NCBI RefSeq assembly: GCF_041596335.1
Contig: NZ_JBFHIT010000025.1
Location: 6,455 to 70,454 of the forward strand
Direction of reading: 5' to 3'
Length of the DNA: 64,000 nucleotides
Origin: Mangrovibacterium sp041596335
GTDB lineage: Bacteria; Bacteroidota; Bacteroidia; Bacteroidales; Prolixibacteraceae
Under the pieces are notes generated by a model. It had not been told where the DNA came from, searched no databases, and was given only the letters and a program-made list of their open reading frames with translations. Numbering within the stretch: the first letter of the stretch is position 1; each line of letters starts with the position of its first letter. The position numbers and the translations under genes were made by a program. Shown in pieces: positions 1 through 8,295 of the stretch.

Positions 1-1
1 C

Positions 2-313
2 ATGAACAATTACCTTGAAGTGGCTGACAAAATCACAAATGCAGGCTCGGTTTTCCTGGGAAATTACACACCAGAAAGCGCTGGCGACTACGCATCGGGA
101 ACTAACCACACATTACCCACCAACGGCTGGGCTCGTTCGTTCAGCGGAGTTAACCTCGACAGCTTCATCCGGAAAATTACCTTTCAGGAAATATCAAGAA
201 ATGGCATTCAGAATCTTGGACCAGTCATCGAAATTATGGCTGCTGCCGAGCAACTTGATGCGCACAAAAATGCGGTTACCTTGAGATTGGAAGAAATCAA
301 AAACAAAAAATAA
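2..313 (+). CDS. hisD: Histidinol dehydrogenase, C-terminal part (cut by window edge)
   Basis: This is the last 103 residues of histidinol dehydrogenase, the enzyme that oxidises L-histidinol to L-histidine with two NAD+ in the last two steps of histidine synthesis. The fragment holds the family hallmark NAGSVFLGNYTPESAGDYA, the SGTNH segment, and near the end the EQLDAH segment whose histidine corresponds to the zinc ligand of the family. The frame is open at base 2 and the true start lies outside the window; the family is usually about 430 residues. hisC starts 12 bases downstream, so it belongs to the same operon. The assignment is secure. Confidence 0.96.
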   Translation: MNNYLEVADKITNAGSVFLGNYTPESAGDYASGTNHTLPTNGWARSFSGVNLDSFIRKITFQEISRNGIQNLGPVIEIMAAAEQLDAHKNAVTLRLEEIKNKK

Positions 314-325
314 GAACCTGGAATC

Positions 326-1357
326 ATGAATCTTGAACTGCTATTACGAGCCAATATAAAAAACCTGAAACCCTATTCATCAGCCCGCGATGAGTTTTCA
401 GGTGAAGCGATGGTTTTTCTGGACGCCAACGAAAACCCCTTCAACGCGCCTTACAACCGATACCCCGACCCCCTTCAGCGCGAATTGAAAGACAAAATTG
501 CAGGCATCAAAAACTGCCCGGCTGATCGTATCTTTCTGGGCAACGGAAGCGACGAACCAATCGACCTGTTGTTCCGTGCTTTCTGCGAGCCGGGAGCCGA
601 TAACATCGTCTCCATCGACCCAACTTATGGCATGTATCAGGTTGCAGCCGATATTAATAACATTGAGGTGCGCAAATTGAAGCTAAAGGAAGACTACAGC
701 TTTGTTGCCGACGAGCTGTTGACTGCCGCCGACAGTCGTACAAAATTGATCTTTGTTTGTTCTCCCAACAATCCAACCGCCAACCTGATGGATAAATCGG
801 AGATGTTGAAACTCATTCATAATTTCAACGGCTTGGTTGTTGTCGACGAAGCCTATATTGATTTTGCACCGGGCGCAAGCCTGTTGGACGAACTCGACCA
901 GTATCCGAATCTGGTGATCTTGCAAACTTTCTCCAAAGCATGGGGAATGGCAGGAATCCGACTGGGCATGGCTTTTGCATCGCCTGAAATCATTCGCATC
1001 TTCAACAAAATAAAATACCCCTATAACATCAACATTCTCACGCAAAAAAAAGCCATTGAACTCATTACACAGGAAAACGAAAAACAAGCGTGGGTCGAAT
1101 TGCTGATCGAAGAACGCAGCAAACTGGCCGTGCAACTGGAAACCTTTCCGTTCGTGGTTAAAGTTTACCCTTCAGACGCGAATTTTTTACTGGTGAAAAT
1201 GTACGATGCAAGAGGCATCTACGACTACCTGATGGAAAACGGGATTATTGTCCGCGACCGCTCGAAAGTAATTTTGTGCGACGACAGCCTGCGAATCACA
1301 GTTGGCTCTCCCGAGGAAAACGAAATTTTAATAGCGAAACTAAAAGAATTGATTTAA
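326..1357 (+). CDS. hisC: Histidinol-phosphate aminotransferase
   Basis: A 343-residue fold-type I PLP enzyme that transfers an amino group from glutamate to imidazole-acetol phosphate. Visible motifs are the LDANENP N-terminal substrate segment, SPNNPT, the DEAYIDF stretch with the PLP-contacting aspartate and tyrosine, and the PLP-binding lysine at about residue 204 in TFSKAWGMAGIRLG. Length is normal for HisC. It follows hisD by 12 bases and precedes hisB, the usual order in Bacteroidota histidine operons. The start ATG gives the expected N-terminus. Confidence 0.96.
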   Translation: MNLELLLRANIKNLKPYSSARDEFSGEAMVFLDANENPFNAPYNRYPDPLQRELKDKIAGIKNCPADRIFLGNGSDEPIDLLFRAFCEPGADNIVSIDPTYGMYQVAADINNIEVRKLKLKEDYSFVADELLTAADSRTKLIFVCSPNNPTANLMDKSEMLKLIHNFNGLVVVDEAYIDFAPGASLLDELDQYPNLVILQTFSKAWGMAGIRLGMAFASPEIIRIFNKIKYPYNINILTQKKAIELITQENEKQAWVELLIEERSKLAVQLETFPFVVKVYPSDANFLLVKMYDARGIYDYLMENGIIVRDRSKVILCDDSLRITVGSPEENEILIAKLKELI

Positions 1358-1442
1358 AGAACCACATCGGTACTGAGAATACATAGAAGAATAAACGAAC
1401 ACCTATGCCCCATGTACCTATTTGGTTTCCAATACATTTACC

Positions 1443-2564
1443 ATGAAAAAAGCTTTATTCATCGATAGAGACGGAACCTTGATCATTGAACCGGCTGACG
1501 AACAGATTGATTCGCTTGAAAAGCTGGAGTTTCTGCCCAAGGTTTTTCGGAATATGCATTTCATCGCCAAAAATCTCGGCTACGAGCTGGTGATGGTCAC
1601 AAATCAGGATGGCCTGGGAACCAATTCGTTTCCGGAAGACACCTTTTGGCCGGCACACAACAAAATGCTGAAAGCGTTGGAAAATGAAGGCATCGTATTC
1701 GATGATATTCTTATCGATCGCCATTTCCCGCATGACAACGCGCCGACCCGCAAACCGGGAACCGGACTGATGGGCAAATACATGGATGGCAGCTACGATC
1801 TGGCAAACAGCTTTGTTATTGGCGACCGATTGACAGACATTATGCTGGCCAAAAACCTGGGAGCAAAGGGCATCCTGATCAACGACGGATCGTTGGTTAA
1901 TGAAATGAAAGCGATGCAGCTAGAACCCTTCTGCGCGCTGATTACAACCGACTGGGACGATATTTACGCCAAAGTAGCCGCACCGGAGCGAACTGCCCGT
2001 GTGCAACGCGACACCAAAGAAACAAAAATACTGGTTGAGCTGAATTTGGATGGAACCGGAAAAGGTAACATTAGTACCGGACTGGGGTTCTTCGACCACA
2101 TGCTCGACCAGATTGCCCGCCATGCCGGAGTTGATCTGACCATTCAGGTAAGTGGAGATTTACAGGTTGACGAGCATCACACGATCGAAGACACCGGACT
2201 GGCATTAGGAGAAGCTTTCAAACTAGCTTTGGGCGACAAACGAGGTATCGAACGCTACGGCTACTGCTTGCCAATGGACGATTGTCTGGCTCAGTGCGCG
2301 ATCGATTTTGGCGGCCGCCCATGGATTATCTGGGATGCCGAATTCAAACGCGAAAAAGTTGGCGATATGCCAACCGAAATGTTCTTCCATTTCTTCAAAT
2401 CATTTTCCGACACCTCGCTTTCGAACCTCAATTTGAAAGCTGAAGGGGACAATGAACACCATAAAATTGAAGGTATTTTCAAAGCACTTGCCCGTGCACT
2501 AAAAATGGCAATCAGAAAAGATGTGTTTAACTTTGAACTTCCTTCAACTAAAGGAACACTCTAG
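1443..2564 (+). CDS. hisB: Bifunctional histidinol-phosphatase / imidazoleglycerol-phosphate dehydratase
   Basis: A 373-residue fusion. Residues 1-165 are a HAD-type histidinol phosphatase with the nucleophile motif DRDGT (Asp8 and Asp10) and the later GDRLTD motif. Residues about 185-373 are the dehydratase, with the paired metal-binding motifs FFDHMLDQIARH and DEHHTIEDTG. The ATG at 1443 is chosen because the HAD motif follows at once; a TTG at 1422 would add seven unlikely residues. The cysteines that form the zinc loop in the enterobacterial phosphatase domain (CPH...CDC region) are absent; the equivalent stretch reads IDRHFPHDNAPTRKPG. The fusion fits the operon position. Confidence 0.95.
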   Translation: MKKALFIDRDGTLIIEPADEQIDSLEKLEFLPKVFRNMHFIAKNLGYELVMVTNQDGLGTNSFPEDTFWPAHNKMLKALENEGIVFDDILIDRHFPHDNAPTRKPGTGLMGKYMDGSYDLANSFVIGDRLTDIMLAKNLGAKGILINDGSLVNEMKAMQLEPFCALITTDWDDIYAKVAAPERTARVQRDTKETKILVELNLDGTGKGNISTGLGFFDHMLDQIARHAGVDLTIQVSGDLQVDEHHTIEDTGLALGEAFKLALGDKRGIERYGYCLPMDDCLAQCAIDFGGRPWIIWDAEFKREKVGDMPTEMFFHFFKSFSDTSLSNLNLKAEGDNEHHKIEGIFKALARALKMAIRKDVFNFELPSTKGTL

Positions 2565-2664
2565 TAAAACAAACCACAAAGAAGGTATCAAACGAGAAAA
2601 TCCTGAACAGCTTTGAGTTCTTCGTGAAAAAACTTAGAGCCGTTTATGTTGTAAAAACCAAAAT

Positions 2665-3549
2665 ATGAAAAGCATAAAACAACTTCGTGAAAAAAAGAAC
2701 ACTGCCATTCTTTTGATTCACTGTCCTGATAAACAAGGAATTTTGGCAACAGTTACCGAATTTCTGAACGAAAACAATGGCAATATCATTTACCTGGATC
2801 AATATGTCGACCGCGTTGAGAAGATTTTCTATATGCGGGTTGAATGGGAACTGGAAGGGTTTGCAATTCCGGCGGATAAGTTTCGTGAGTACTTCGACAC
2901 TTTGATTGCCTCGAAACTGGAAATGAACTATTCAATCCATTTTTCGAAGCAAATTCCACGTATGGCTATTTTCGTATCGAAAATGTCGCATTGCCTGTTC
3001 GATATTCTTTCTCGCTACACTGCCGGTGAGTGGGATGTTGAAATTCCCGTTATAATCAGTAATCACAAAGATCTGGAACCCGTTGCCCGTCGTTTCGATA
3101 TTGATTTTGAATACATTCCGGTGACCAAGGAAAACAAAGCGGAACAGGAAGCCCGTGAAATTGAGCTGCTGGCGAAATACAAGGTTGATTTTATCGTACT
3201 GGCTCGATACATGCAGGTTCTTTCGGCCGATTTTGTCAGTCAGTATCCAAATAAAATCATCAACATTCACCACTCTTTTTTACCTGCTTTTGCGGGGGCC
3301 AAACCGTATCATGCGGCACACGAGCGTGGAGTGAAAATTATTGGAGCAACCAGCCATTACGTGACCAGCGATCTGGATGGAGGACCAATAATTGAACAGG
3401 ATGTGACTCGCTGCAGTCACATCGATACCATTGAACGGTTGGTACGCAAAGGTCGCGATTTGGAAAAAATCGTCCTATCGCAGGCTGTATTCAAACATCT
3501 TCAACGAAAGATTTTGGTCTACAAAAACAAAACAGTTGTTTTCAGCTAA
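2665..3549 (+). CDS. purU: Formyltetrahydrofolate deformylase
   Basis: A 294-residue protein with an N-terminal ACT domain (about 15-95; starts LLIHCPDKQGILATVT) and a C-terminal formyl-transferase-fold hydrolase domain. The hydrolase part shows LARYMQVLS, the catalytic NIHHSFLPAFAGAKPY segment and SHYVTSDLDGGPIIEQ. The family releases formate from 10-formyl-THF and so balances one-carbon pools for purine synthesis. It sits inside the histidine operon between hisB and a TlpA-like gene, which is unusual; a metabolic link exists because HisH/HisF release the purine precursor AICAR, whose next step uses formyl-THF. That link is inference. Confidence 0.93.
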   Translation: MKSIKQLREKKNTAILLIHCPDKQGILATVTEFLNENNGNIIYLDQYVDRVEKIFYMRVEWELEGFAIPADKFREYFDTLIASKLEMNYSIHFSKQIPRMAIFVSKMSHCLFDILSRYTAGEWDVEIPVIISNHKDLEPVARRFDIDFEYIPVTKENKAEQEAREIELLAKYKVDFIVLARYMQVLSADFVSQYPNKIINIHHSFLPAFAGAKPYHAAHERGVKIIGATSHYVTSDLDGGPIIEQDVTRCSHIDTIERLVRKGRDLEKIVLSQAVFKHLQRKILVYKNKTVVFS

Positions 3550-3561
3550 AACTTGCGGATA

Positions 3562-4104
3562 ATGATTCGAAAATCATTCAAAATAAAAACCCTTTGTGCC
3601 CTACTGTTCGCTCTAATTGGCTTTCAGGCATGCGGACAGGACGATTACGGCTACCTTGTAAAGCTTGGTGATCAGGCACCTGATTTTGAAACGACTACCC
3701 CGGATGGCCAAAAAGTAAAGCTTTCCGATTTGAAGGGCAAAGTTGTAATGCTTCAGTTTACAGCTAGTTGGTGTAGTGTTTGCCGTAAGGAAATGCCCCA
3801 CATTGAGTCTGACATTTGGAACAAACACAAAGACAATCCGAACTTTGCCTTGTTTGGAGTCGACCTGGACGAACCTCTGGAAATAGTAGCTTCCTTTGCC
3901 AAACAAATTCCGGTGAGCTACCCGCTTTTGCTCGATCCGAAAGGTGGCATATTTTATAGCTATGCCGAAAAAGGAGCCGGAGTCACCCGCAATGTGATCA
4001 TCGACCAGGAAGGAAAGATTGTTTTTCTGACTCGTTTATTCAAACAAGAAGAGTTTGAGAAAATGAAGGAAAAAATAAATGAACTCTTGAACAATCAATT
4101 ATGA
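3562..4104 (+). CDS. TlpA-like thioredoxin-fold lipoprotein
   Basis: A 180-residue exported thiol-disulfide protein. The N-terminus is a lipoprotein signal peptide with lipobox GFQAC (lipidated Cys24). It is followed by the AhpC/TlpA start GDQAPDFETTTPDGQ and the active-site motif WCSVC (Cys71, Cys74). Such proteins reduce or shuffle disulfides in the periplasm, or deliver electrons to envelope targets; the substrate here is unknown. The ATG at 3562 is preferred over a TTG at 3553. The stop overlaps the hisH start as ATGA, so the two are probably translationally coupled, although no known pathway links a periplasmic oxidoreductase with histidine synthesis. Confidence 0.88.
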   Translation: MIRKSFKIKTLCALLFALIGFQACGQDDYGYLVKLGDQAPDFETTTPDGQKVKLSDLKGKVVMLQFTASWCSVCRKEMPHIESDIWNKHKDNPNFALFGVDLDEPLEIVASFAKQIPVSYPLLLDPKGGIFYSYAEKGAGVTRNVIIDQEGKIVFLTRLFKQEEFEKMKEKINELLNNQL

Positions 4105-4700
4105 ACTTAATCATCATTAAATACAACGCCGGAAATATTGAATCGGTCAATAACGCCCTTCAACGTTTGGGTGTTTCGGCCGAAATAACCGGCGATCACG
4201 AAAAGATTAAAGCCGCCGACAAAGTGATTTTTCCGGGAGTTGGCGAGGCCAGTACCACCATGGCTTTTCTAAAAAAAGAAGGACTCGACCAGTTGATTCC
4301 TTCCCTCACTCAGCCGGTTTTAGGCATCTGTCTGGGTTTGCAGCTTATGTGCAGCTATTCTGAAGAGGGCGACACGGCCTGCCTCGGAATTTTTGACGAA
4401 CAGGTGAGACGTTTTCAACCCAAAGCCGGAATGGAATTCGTAACCAAAGTACCACACATGGGCTGGAACACCATTACAGACTTAAAGAGCGCTTTGTTCG
4501 ACGAGTCGCTGAATGAGCAATTTGTGTACTTTGTTCATTCGTACTATGCCACCGTTGGTGAGCACACTGCCGCTGTGGGAAATTACATCAACCCGTTTAG
4601 TGCCGCCTTGCAAAAGGACAACTTTTACGCGACCCAATTCCACCCCGAGAAAAGCGGACCTATTGGGGCGAAAATACTCGAGAATTTTTTAAAAATTTAA
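4101..4700 (+). CDS. hisH: Imidazole glycerol phosphate synthase, glutamine amidotransferase subunit
   Basis: A 199-residue class I glutamine amidotransferase that supplies ammonia to HisF. The catalytic triad is visible: Cys77 in GICLGLQLM, and His181 and Glu183 in FHPEKSG. The N-terminus LIIIKYNAGNIESV is typical of HisH. Its start overlaps the previous stop by four bases (ATGA). A hairpin-rich repeat element lies between this gene and hisA. Confidence 0.96.
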   Translation: MNLIIIKYNAGNIESVNNALQRLGVSAEITGDHEKIKAADKVIFPGVGEASTTMAFLKKEGLDQLIPSLTQPVLGICLGLQLMCSYSEEGDTACLGIFDEQVRRFQPKAGMEFVTKVPHMGWNTITDLKSALFDESLNEQFVYFVHSYYATVGEHTAAVGNYINPFSAALQKDNFYATQFHPEKSGPIGAKILENFLKI

Positions 4701-4702
4701 GC

Positions 4703-4813
4703 CCCTCCTAACCTCCCCGAGGGGAGGAATGAAGAAGGAGAGCGAATTAAACACTATATAATAACCAGCAAAATCTGATTTCCTCACCAACGGAGGGAGC
4801 CAGGGGGAGGCCA
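4703..4813. repeat. REP-like intergenic palindromic element between hisH and hisA
   Basis: The 117-base gap is not typical operon spacer. It starts with an inverted repeat (CCTCCCC at about 4714-4720, GGGGAGG a few bases later) and ends with a G-rich block (GGAGGGAGCCAGGGGGAGG) whose complement resembles the C-rich left block, so the whole gap can fold as one long imperfect hairpin around an AT-rich centre. The look is that of the dispersed palindromic elements of Bacteroidota intergenic regions; family membership is inferred. It could act as an mRNA processing or stability element within the operon. Confidence 0.5.
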
Positions 4814-4817
4814 ATAT

Positions 4818-5543
4818 ATGATCACAATAATTCCTGCCATCGACCTGATTGACGCCAAATGCGTTCGCTTGTCGCAAGGCGACTACAACCAAAAAACGGT
4901 TTACAACGAAAACCCGCTCGAAGTAGCCAAAATGTTCGAGGACGCCGGTATAACACGCCTGCACCTGGTTGATTTGGATGGCGCGAAAGCCAAGCATATT
5001 GTCAATTACAAAGTATTGGAAACGATTGCTTCGAAAACGAATTTGGTGATTGATTTTGGCGGTGGGCTAAAATCGGACGAAGATTTGAAAATAGCCTTCG
5101 AAAGCGGTGCCCAAATGGTAACGGGTGGCAGCATTGCCGTAAAAGACCGCGAAACGTTTCTGAGCTGGATTGAAAGCTACGGAGCCGGAAAGATTATTTT
5201 AGGTGCCGATGCCAAAGATAAAATGATTGCTGTGAGCGGATGGCAGGAAGTGTCGGAGTTGCCAATTATTGACTTTATTGAAAGTTATACCAGCAAAGGC
5301 ATTCAAAAGGTGATCTCGACCGATATTGCCCGCGATGGCATGCTCAGCGGCCCCAGCATCGAATTGTATACCGAAATTATGGCGCAATTTCCCACGCTCG
5401 AACTGATTGCCAGCGGCGGAATAGCGACCATGCAAGATATTATTGAACTCGATGAAATGGGCGTTCCGGGTGTTATTACCGGCAAAGCCATTTATGAAAA
5501 TCGAATTAGTCTGGAGGAAATCAGCAAGTTTATCTTGTCATGA
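4818..5543 (+). CDS. hisA: ProFAR isomerase (1-(5-phosphoribosyl)-5-[(5-phosphoribosylamino)methylideneamino]imidazole-4-carboxamide isomerase)
   Basis: A 241-residue (beta/alpha)8 barrel that performs the Amadori rearrangement of ProFAR to PRFAR. Hallmarks are IPAIDLIDAKCVRLSQGDY with the catalytic aspartate, FGGGLKSDED, and STDIARDGMLSGPS with the second aspartate. SGGIATMQD forms part of the C-terminal phosphate-binding site. Length is normal. It is followed by hisF after a short spacer. Confidence 0.96.
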   Translation: MITIIPAIDLIDAKCVRLSQGDYNQKTVYNENPLEVAKMFEDAGITRLHLVDLDGAKAKHIVNYKVLETIASKTNLVIDFGGGLKSDEDLKIAFESGAQMVTGGSIAVKDRETFLSWIESYGAGKIILGADAKDKMIAVSGWQEVSELPIIDFIESYTSKGIQKVISTDIARDGMLSGPSIELYTEIMAQFPTLELIASGGIATMQDIIELDEMGVPGVITGKAIYENRISLEEISKFILS

Positions 5544-5573
5544 TTTGGATTTTGAACCTTGGAATTTGAAGAA

Positions 5574-6329
5574 ATGTTAGCAAAACGAATCATACCATGC
5601 CTGGATATCAAAGACGGTCAGACCGTTAAAGGCATCAACTTTGTAAATATAAAGACCGTTGGCGACCCGGTTGAACTGGGTGCCATGTATGCCGAGCAGG
5701 GAGCCGACGAACTGGTTTTCCTCGACATCACCGCTACGCACGAAGGCCGTAAAACCTTCGTGGATTTAGTAAAACGCATTGCCCGCGAAATCAACATTCC
5801 GTTTACCGTTGGTGGCGGAATCAGCGAAATAAAAGACGCTGAAGCCTTGTTGAGTGCCGGAGCCGATAAAATAAGCATCAACTCATCGGCTGTACGTAAT
5901 CCAAAACTGATTGATGATCTGGCACTCAACTTCGGAACCCAGTTTGTGGTGGTTGCCATCGACGCCAAAAACTACGATGGCCGCTGGACAGTGACGGTTA
6001 ATGGCGGGCGCATTCCAACGGACAAGGAATTGTTCAGCTGGGCTAAAGAAGCCGAAGATCGAGGCGCCGGAGAAATTCTGTTCACCTCGATGGATCACGA
6101 TGGCACCAAAGCCGGGTTTGCCAATGTCGAGCTGGCAAAAATGGCAGATATGCTGAAAATCCCGATTATCGCTTCGGGTGGTGCCGGAAACATGGATCAC
6201 TTTGTAGATGTTTTCACCACCGGGAAAGCCGATGCCGGGCTGGCCGCAAGTATTTTCCACTACAAGGAAATTGGAATACCTGATTTGAAACATTATCTGA
6301 GCGAAAAAGGCATCCCCATTCGACTGTAA
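5574..6329 (+). CDS. hisF: Imidazole glycerol phosphate synthase, cyclase subunit
   Basis: A 251-residue (beta/alpha)8 barrel partner of HisH that forms imidazole glycerol phosphate and AICAR. It begins MLAKRIIPCLDIKDGQ with catalytic Asp11 and has the second aspartate in VAIDAKNYDGRW. VGGGISE and IIASGGAGNMDHF are phosphate-binding loops. The ATG at 5574 is chosen because it yields the canonical N-terminus; an upstream TTG at 5559 would add five residues. Confidence 0.96.
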   Translation: MLAKRIIPCLDIKDGQTVKGINFVNIKTVGDPVELGAMYAEQGADELVFLDITATHEGRKTFVDLVKRIAREINIPFTVGGGISEIKDAEALLSAGADKISINSSAVRNPKLIDDLALNFGTQFVVVAIDAKNYDGRWTVTVNGGRIPTDKELFSWAKEAEDRGAGEILFTSMDHDGTKAGFANVELAKMADMLKIPIIASGGAGNMDHFVDVFTTGKADAGLAASIFHYKEIGIPDLKHYLSEKGIPIRL

Positions 6330-6347
6330 AACCAATGCTCTAACCAT

Positions 6348-7520
6348 ATGCAAAAACGACTAACCCTACTGTTCTTTTGTATGCTGATCGTATCGTCGCT
6401 GTTCGCTCAGGACGATCTGGACGCGCAACTGCTAAAACAAACCCCGAACTGCGAAAGTGTGGCGTTCAATTCTACGAAGTTGATTAATCGCTATTTCGAC
6501 CAATCTAACATAGATTCGATCAGTCTGGTGGTTAATAAATGGGACGAATTTTGTGGCGAAACAGAACCGCTTTTCCGGGTTAAAGTGCTCACCAACATTA
6601 CATTGGCGACCTTCAGCGAAGACCAAATTTCGGAACGCGAAACCGAGATGAATCTGATCATCAATTACCTGGATCGAAAGGATTTGGCGGCCGAAAAGAA
6701 TTACCATCAGCTATATGAATACTACAAATTCTATTTGGGCTATGTTCCGCTGAATTCAGATTTCGACCTCACAACAGTAGCTTGGGCAACCAGCCTGTTG
6801 GAGGACAACACCGACCTTTCGCCATCTGAAAAAGCCTACTGCCTGCTTTATTCAAACCAAACGGATGAGTTTTGGAACTATCTGCAATCAAGCGACATGC
6901 AAGGTAGTAAATTGGCCGATCGATATAACAGCGAGAAAGAACGTGTTGAAAATTTATGGGATGGGCACCTCAATTTTTTCAGCGGAGTTTTTGTTCCAAG
7001 TTCGAGTTTAAACGACGTGATTGGAGTGAAACCAATCTTCGGTTTTCAGCTGGGAGCTAAAGTGAAAAAAACACAACTGGATTTAACGATGTCGTTTCGT
7101 CCCGGCAACGCGAAAGAATATTACGATGTGTATTTTCAAGGCCAGACATTTCCAACCCGTGATCATCTGGGTGGCTATATCGGACTTGATTTTGCCCGGG
7201 AGCTCACCAATAATTTCAAGCGGGAACTTGATTTGGAATGGGGAATTGGAGCCGACTTCATGGATGTAATTTCCGGCGATCCGGATGTTACTGACGATAG
7301 CAAAACACTTGTGTCATTCAATTTTAATTGTGGTCTGGGCTACCGCTTTTATCTTAAAAACATGAACTACATCGGCTTGCATGGAAAGTACAACCTCATC
7401 AACTTTAACAATAAACGAGGCACTGATTTGAGTGGGAATTACCTATCGTTCACCCTCTCTTACAACTGGTTCGGAAATCCGACCAAATACAAATTACTGG
7501 AAAAAATGAAATTAAAATAA
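6348..7520 (+). CDS. Secreted protein of unknown function, possibly outer-membrane, inside the his operon
   Basis: A 390-residue protein that I do not recognise. It starts with a clear Sec signal peptide (hydrophobic stretch LTLLFFCMLIVSSLFA, cleavage before QDD). The first half is acidic and likely helical. From about residue 210 the sequence alternates polar and hydrophobic residues with repeated aromatic-rich strands (for example GFQLGAKVKKTQLDLTMSF and the final YLSFTLSYNWFG), which suggests a small beta-barrel. It lies 18 bases after hisF and 6 bases before hisIE, so it must be co-transcribed. Nothing in the sequence ties it to histidine synthesis. Confidence 0.75.
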   Translation: MQKRLTLLFFCMLIVSSLFAQDDLDAQLLKQTPNCESVAFNSTKLINRYFDQSNIDSISLVVNKWDEFCGETEPLFRVKVLTNITLATFSEDQISERETEMNLIINYLDRKDLAAEKNYHQLYEYYKFYLGYVPLNSDFDLTTVAWATSLLEDNTDLSPSEKAYCLLYSNQTDEFWNYLQSSDMQGSKLADRYNSEKERVENLWDGHLNFFSGVFVPSSSLNDVIGVKPIFGFQLGAKVKKTQLDLTMSFRPGNAKEYYDVYFQGQTFPTRDHLGGYIGLDFARELTNNFKRELDLEWGIGADFMDVISGDPDVTDDSKTLVSFNFNCGLGYRFYLKNMNYIGLHGKYNLINFNNKRGTDLSGNYLSFTLSYNWFGNPTKYKLLEKMKLK

Positions 7521-7526
7521 CGCACA

Positions 7527-8129
7527 ATGACTCAAGTAGATTTCAACAAAATGAGCAATGGTCTGGTTCCGGCCATCATTCAGGACAACAACACCAACAA
7601 AGTTTTGATGTTGGGTTTTATGAACGAAGAGGCTCTGACCAAGACAGAGGAGCTTGGCAAAGTTACGTTCTTCAGCCGCACAAAAAACCGCCTGTGGACT
7701 AAAGGCGAGGAAAGTGGTAACTTTCTAAATGTCGTTTCTATTGCTTCGGACTGTGACAACGACACCTTACTGATAAAAGTAAATCCGGTTGGCCCGGTTT
7801 GCCACACGGGAAGCGATACCTGCTGGGATGAAACCAACAGCGGCGATGATGTGATGTTCCTGAAACATCTGCAAGACTTTATCGACAAACGGAAAGCTGA
7901 AATGCCCGAAGGTTCGTACACCACTTCGCTGTTCGAACGCGGAACCCGCACAATAACCCAAAAGGTGGGCGAAGAAGCGGTAGAAACCATTATTGGCGCA
8001 ATGGCCAACGACGACGAAAACTTTCTGTACGAAGGTGCCGACCTACTTTACCACCTCATTGTGCTGCTAACGCACAAAGGTTACCGAATTGAAGATTTGG
8101 CCCGTGAACTGAAAAAACGCCACAAATAG
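7527..8129 (+). CDS. hisI: Bifunctional phosphoribosyl-AMP cyclohydrolase / phosphoribosyl-ATP pyrophosphatase
   Basis: A 200-residue HisIE fusion catalysing the second and third steps of histidine synthesis. Residues 1-105 are the cyclohydrolase with MLGFMNEEAL, FFSRTKNRLWTKGE, and the zinc/magnesium residues in SDCDNDTLL and GPVCHTGSDTCW. Residues about 110-200 are the pyrophosphohydrolase, seen from TQKVGEEAVETIIGA and the helical LYEGADLLYHLIVLL. It is the last gene of the operon and is followed by a strong hairpin terminator. Confidence 0.95.
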   Translation: MTQVDFNKMSNGLVPAIIQDNNTNKVLMLGFMNEEALTKTEELGKVTFFSRTKNRLWTKGEESGNFLNVVSIASDCDNDTLLIKVNPVGPVCHTGSDTCWDETNSGDDVMFLKHLQDFIDKRKAEMPEGSYTTSLFERGTRTITQKVGEEAVETIIGAMANDDENFLYEGADLLYHLIVLLTHKGYRIEDLARELKKRHK

Positions 8130-8145
8130 TCCCCCATCGAAGGAA

Positions 8146-8186
8146 CAGAAAGCCGATCAAAATACAATGGCCGGCTTTCTGTTTTT
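8146..8186 (+). terminator. Intrinsic terminator of the histidine operon
   Basis: A perfect 10-base inverted repeat (CAGAAAGCCG at 8146-8155, CGGCTTTCTG at 8172-8181) is followed directly by five T. It lies 17 bases after the hisIE stop. Confidence 0.9.
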
Positions 8187-8295
8187 CATCTTCCACCTCA
8201 GAAAACACTCACCCCTTTTTTCCCAACCTACAAATAAATTGATCCTCAACTATTTATTTGGCCACTGGAAATTGTTACTTTAGTCTGATCTACTA

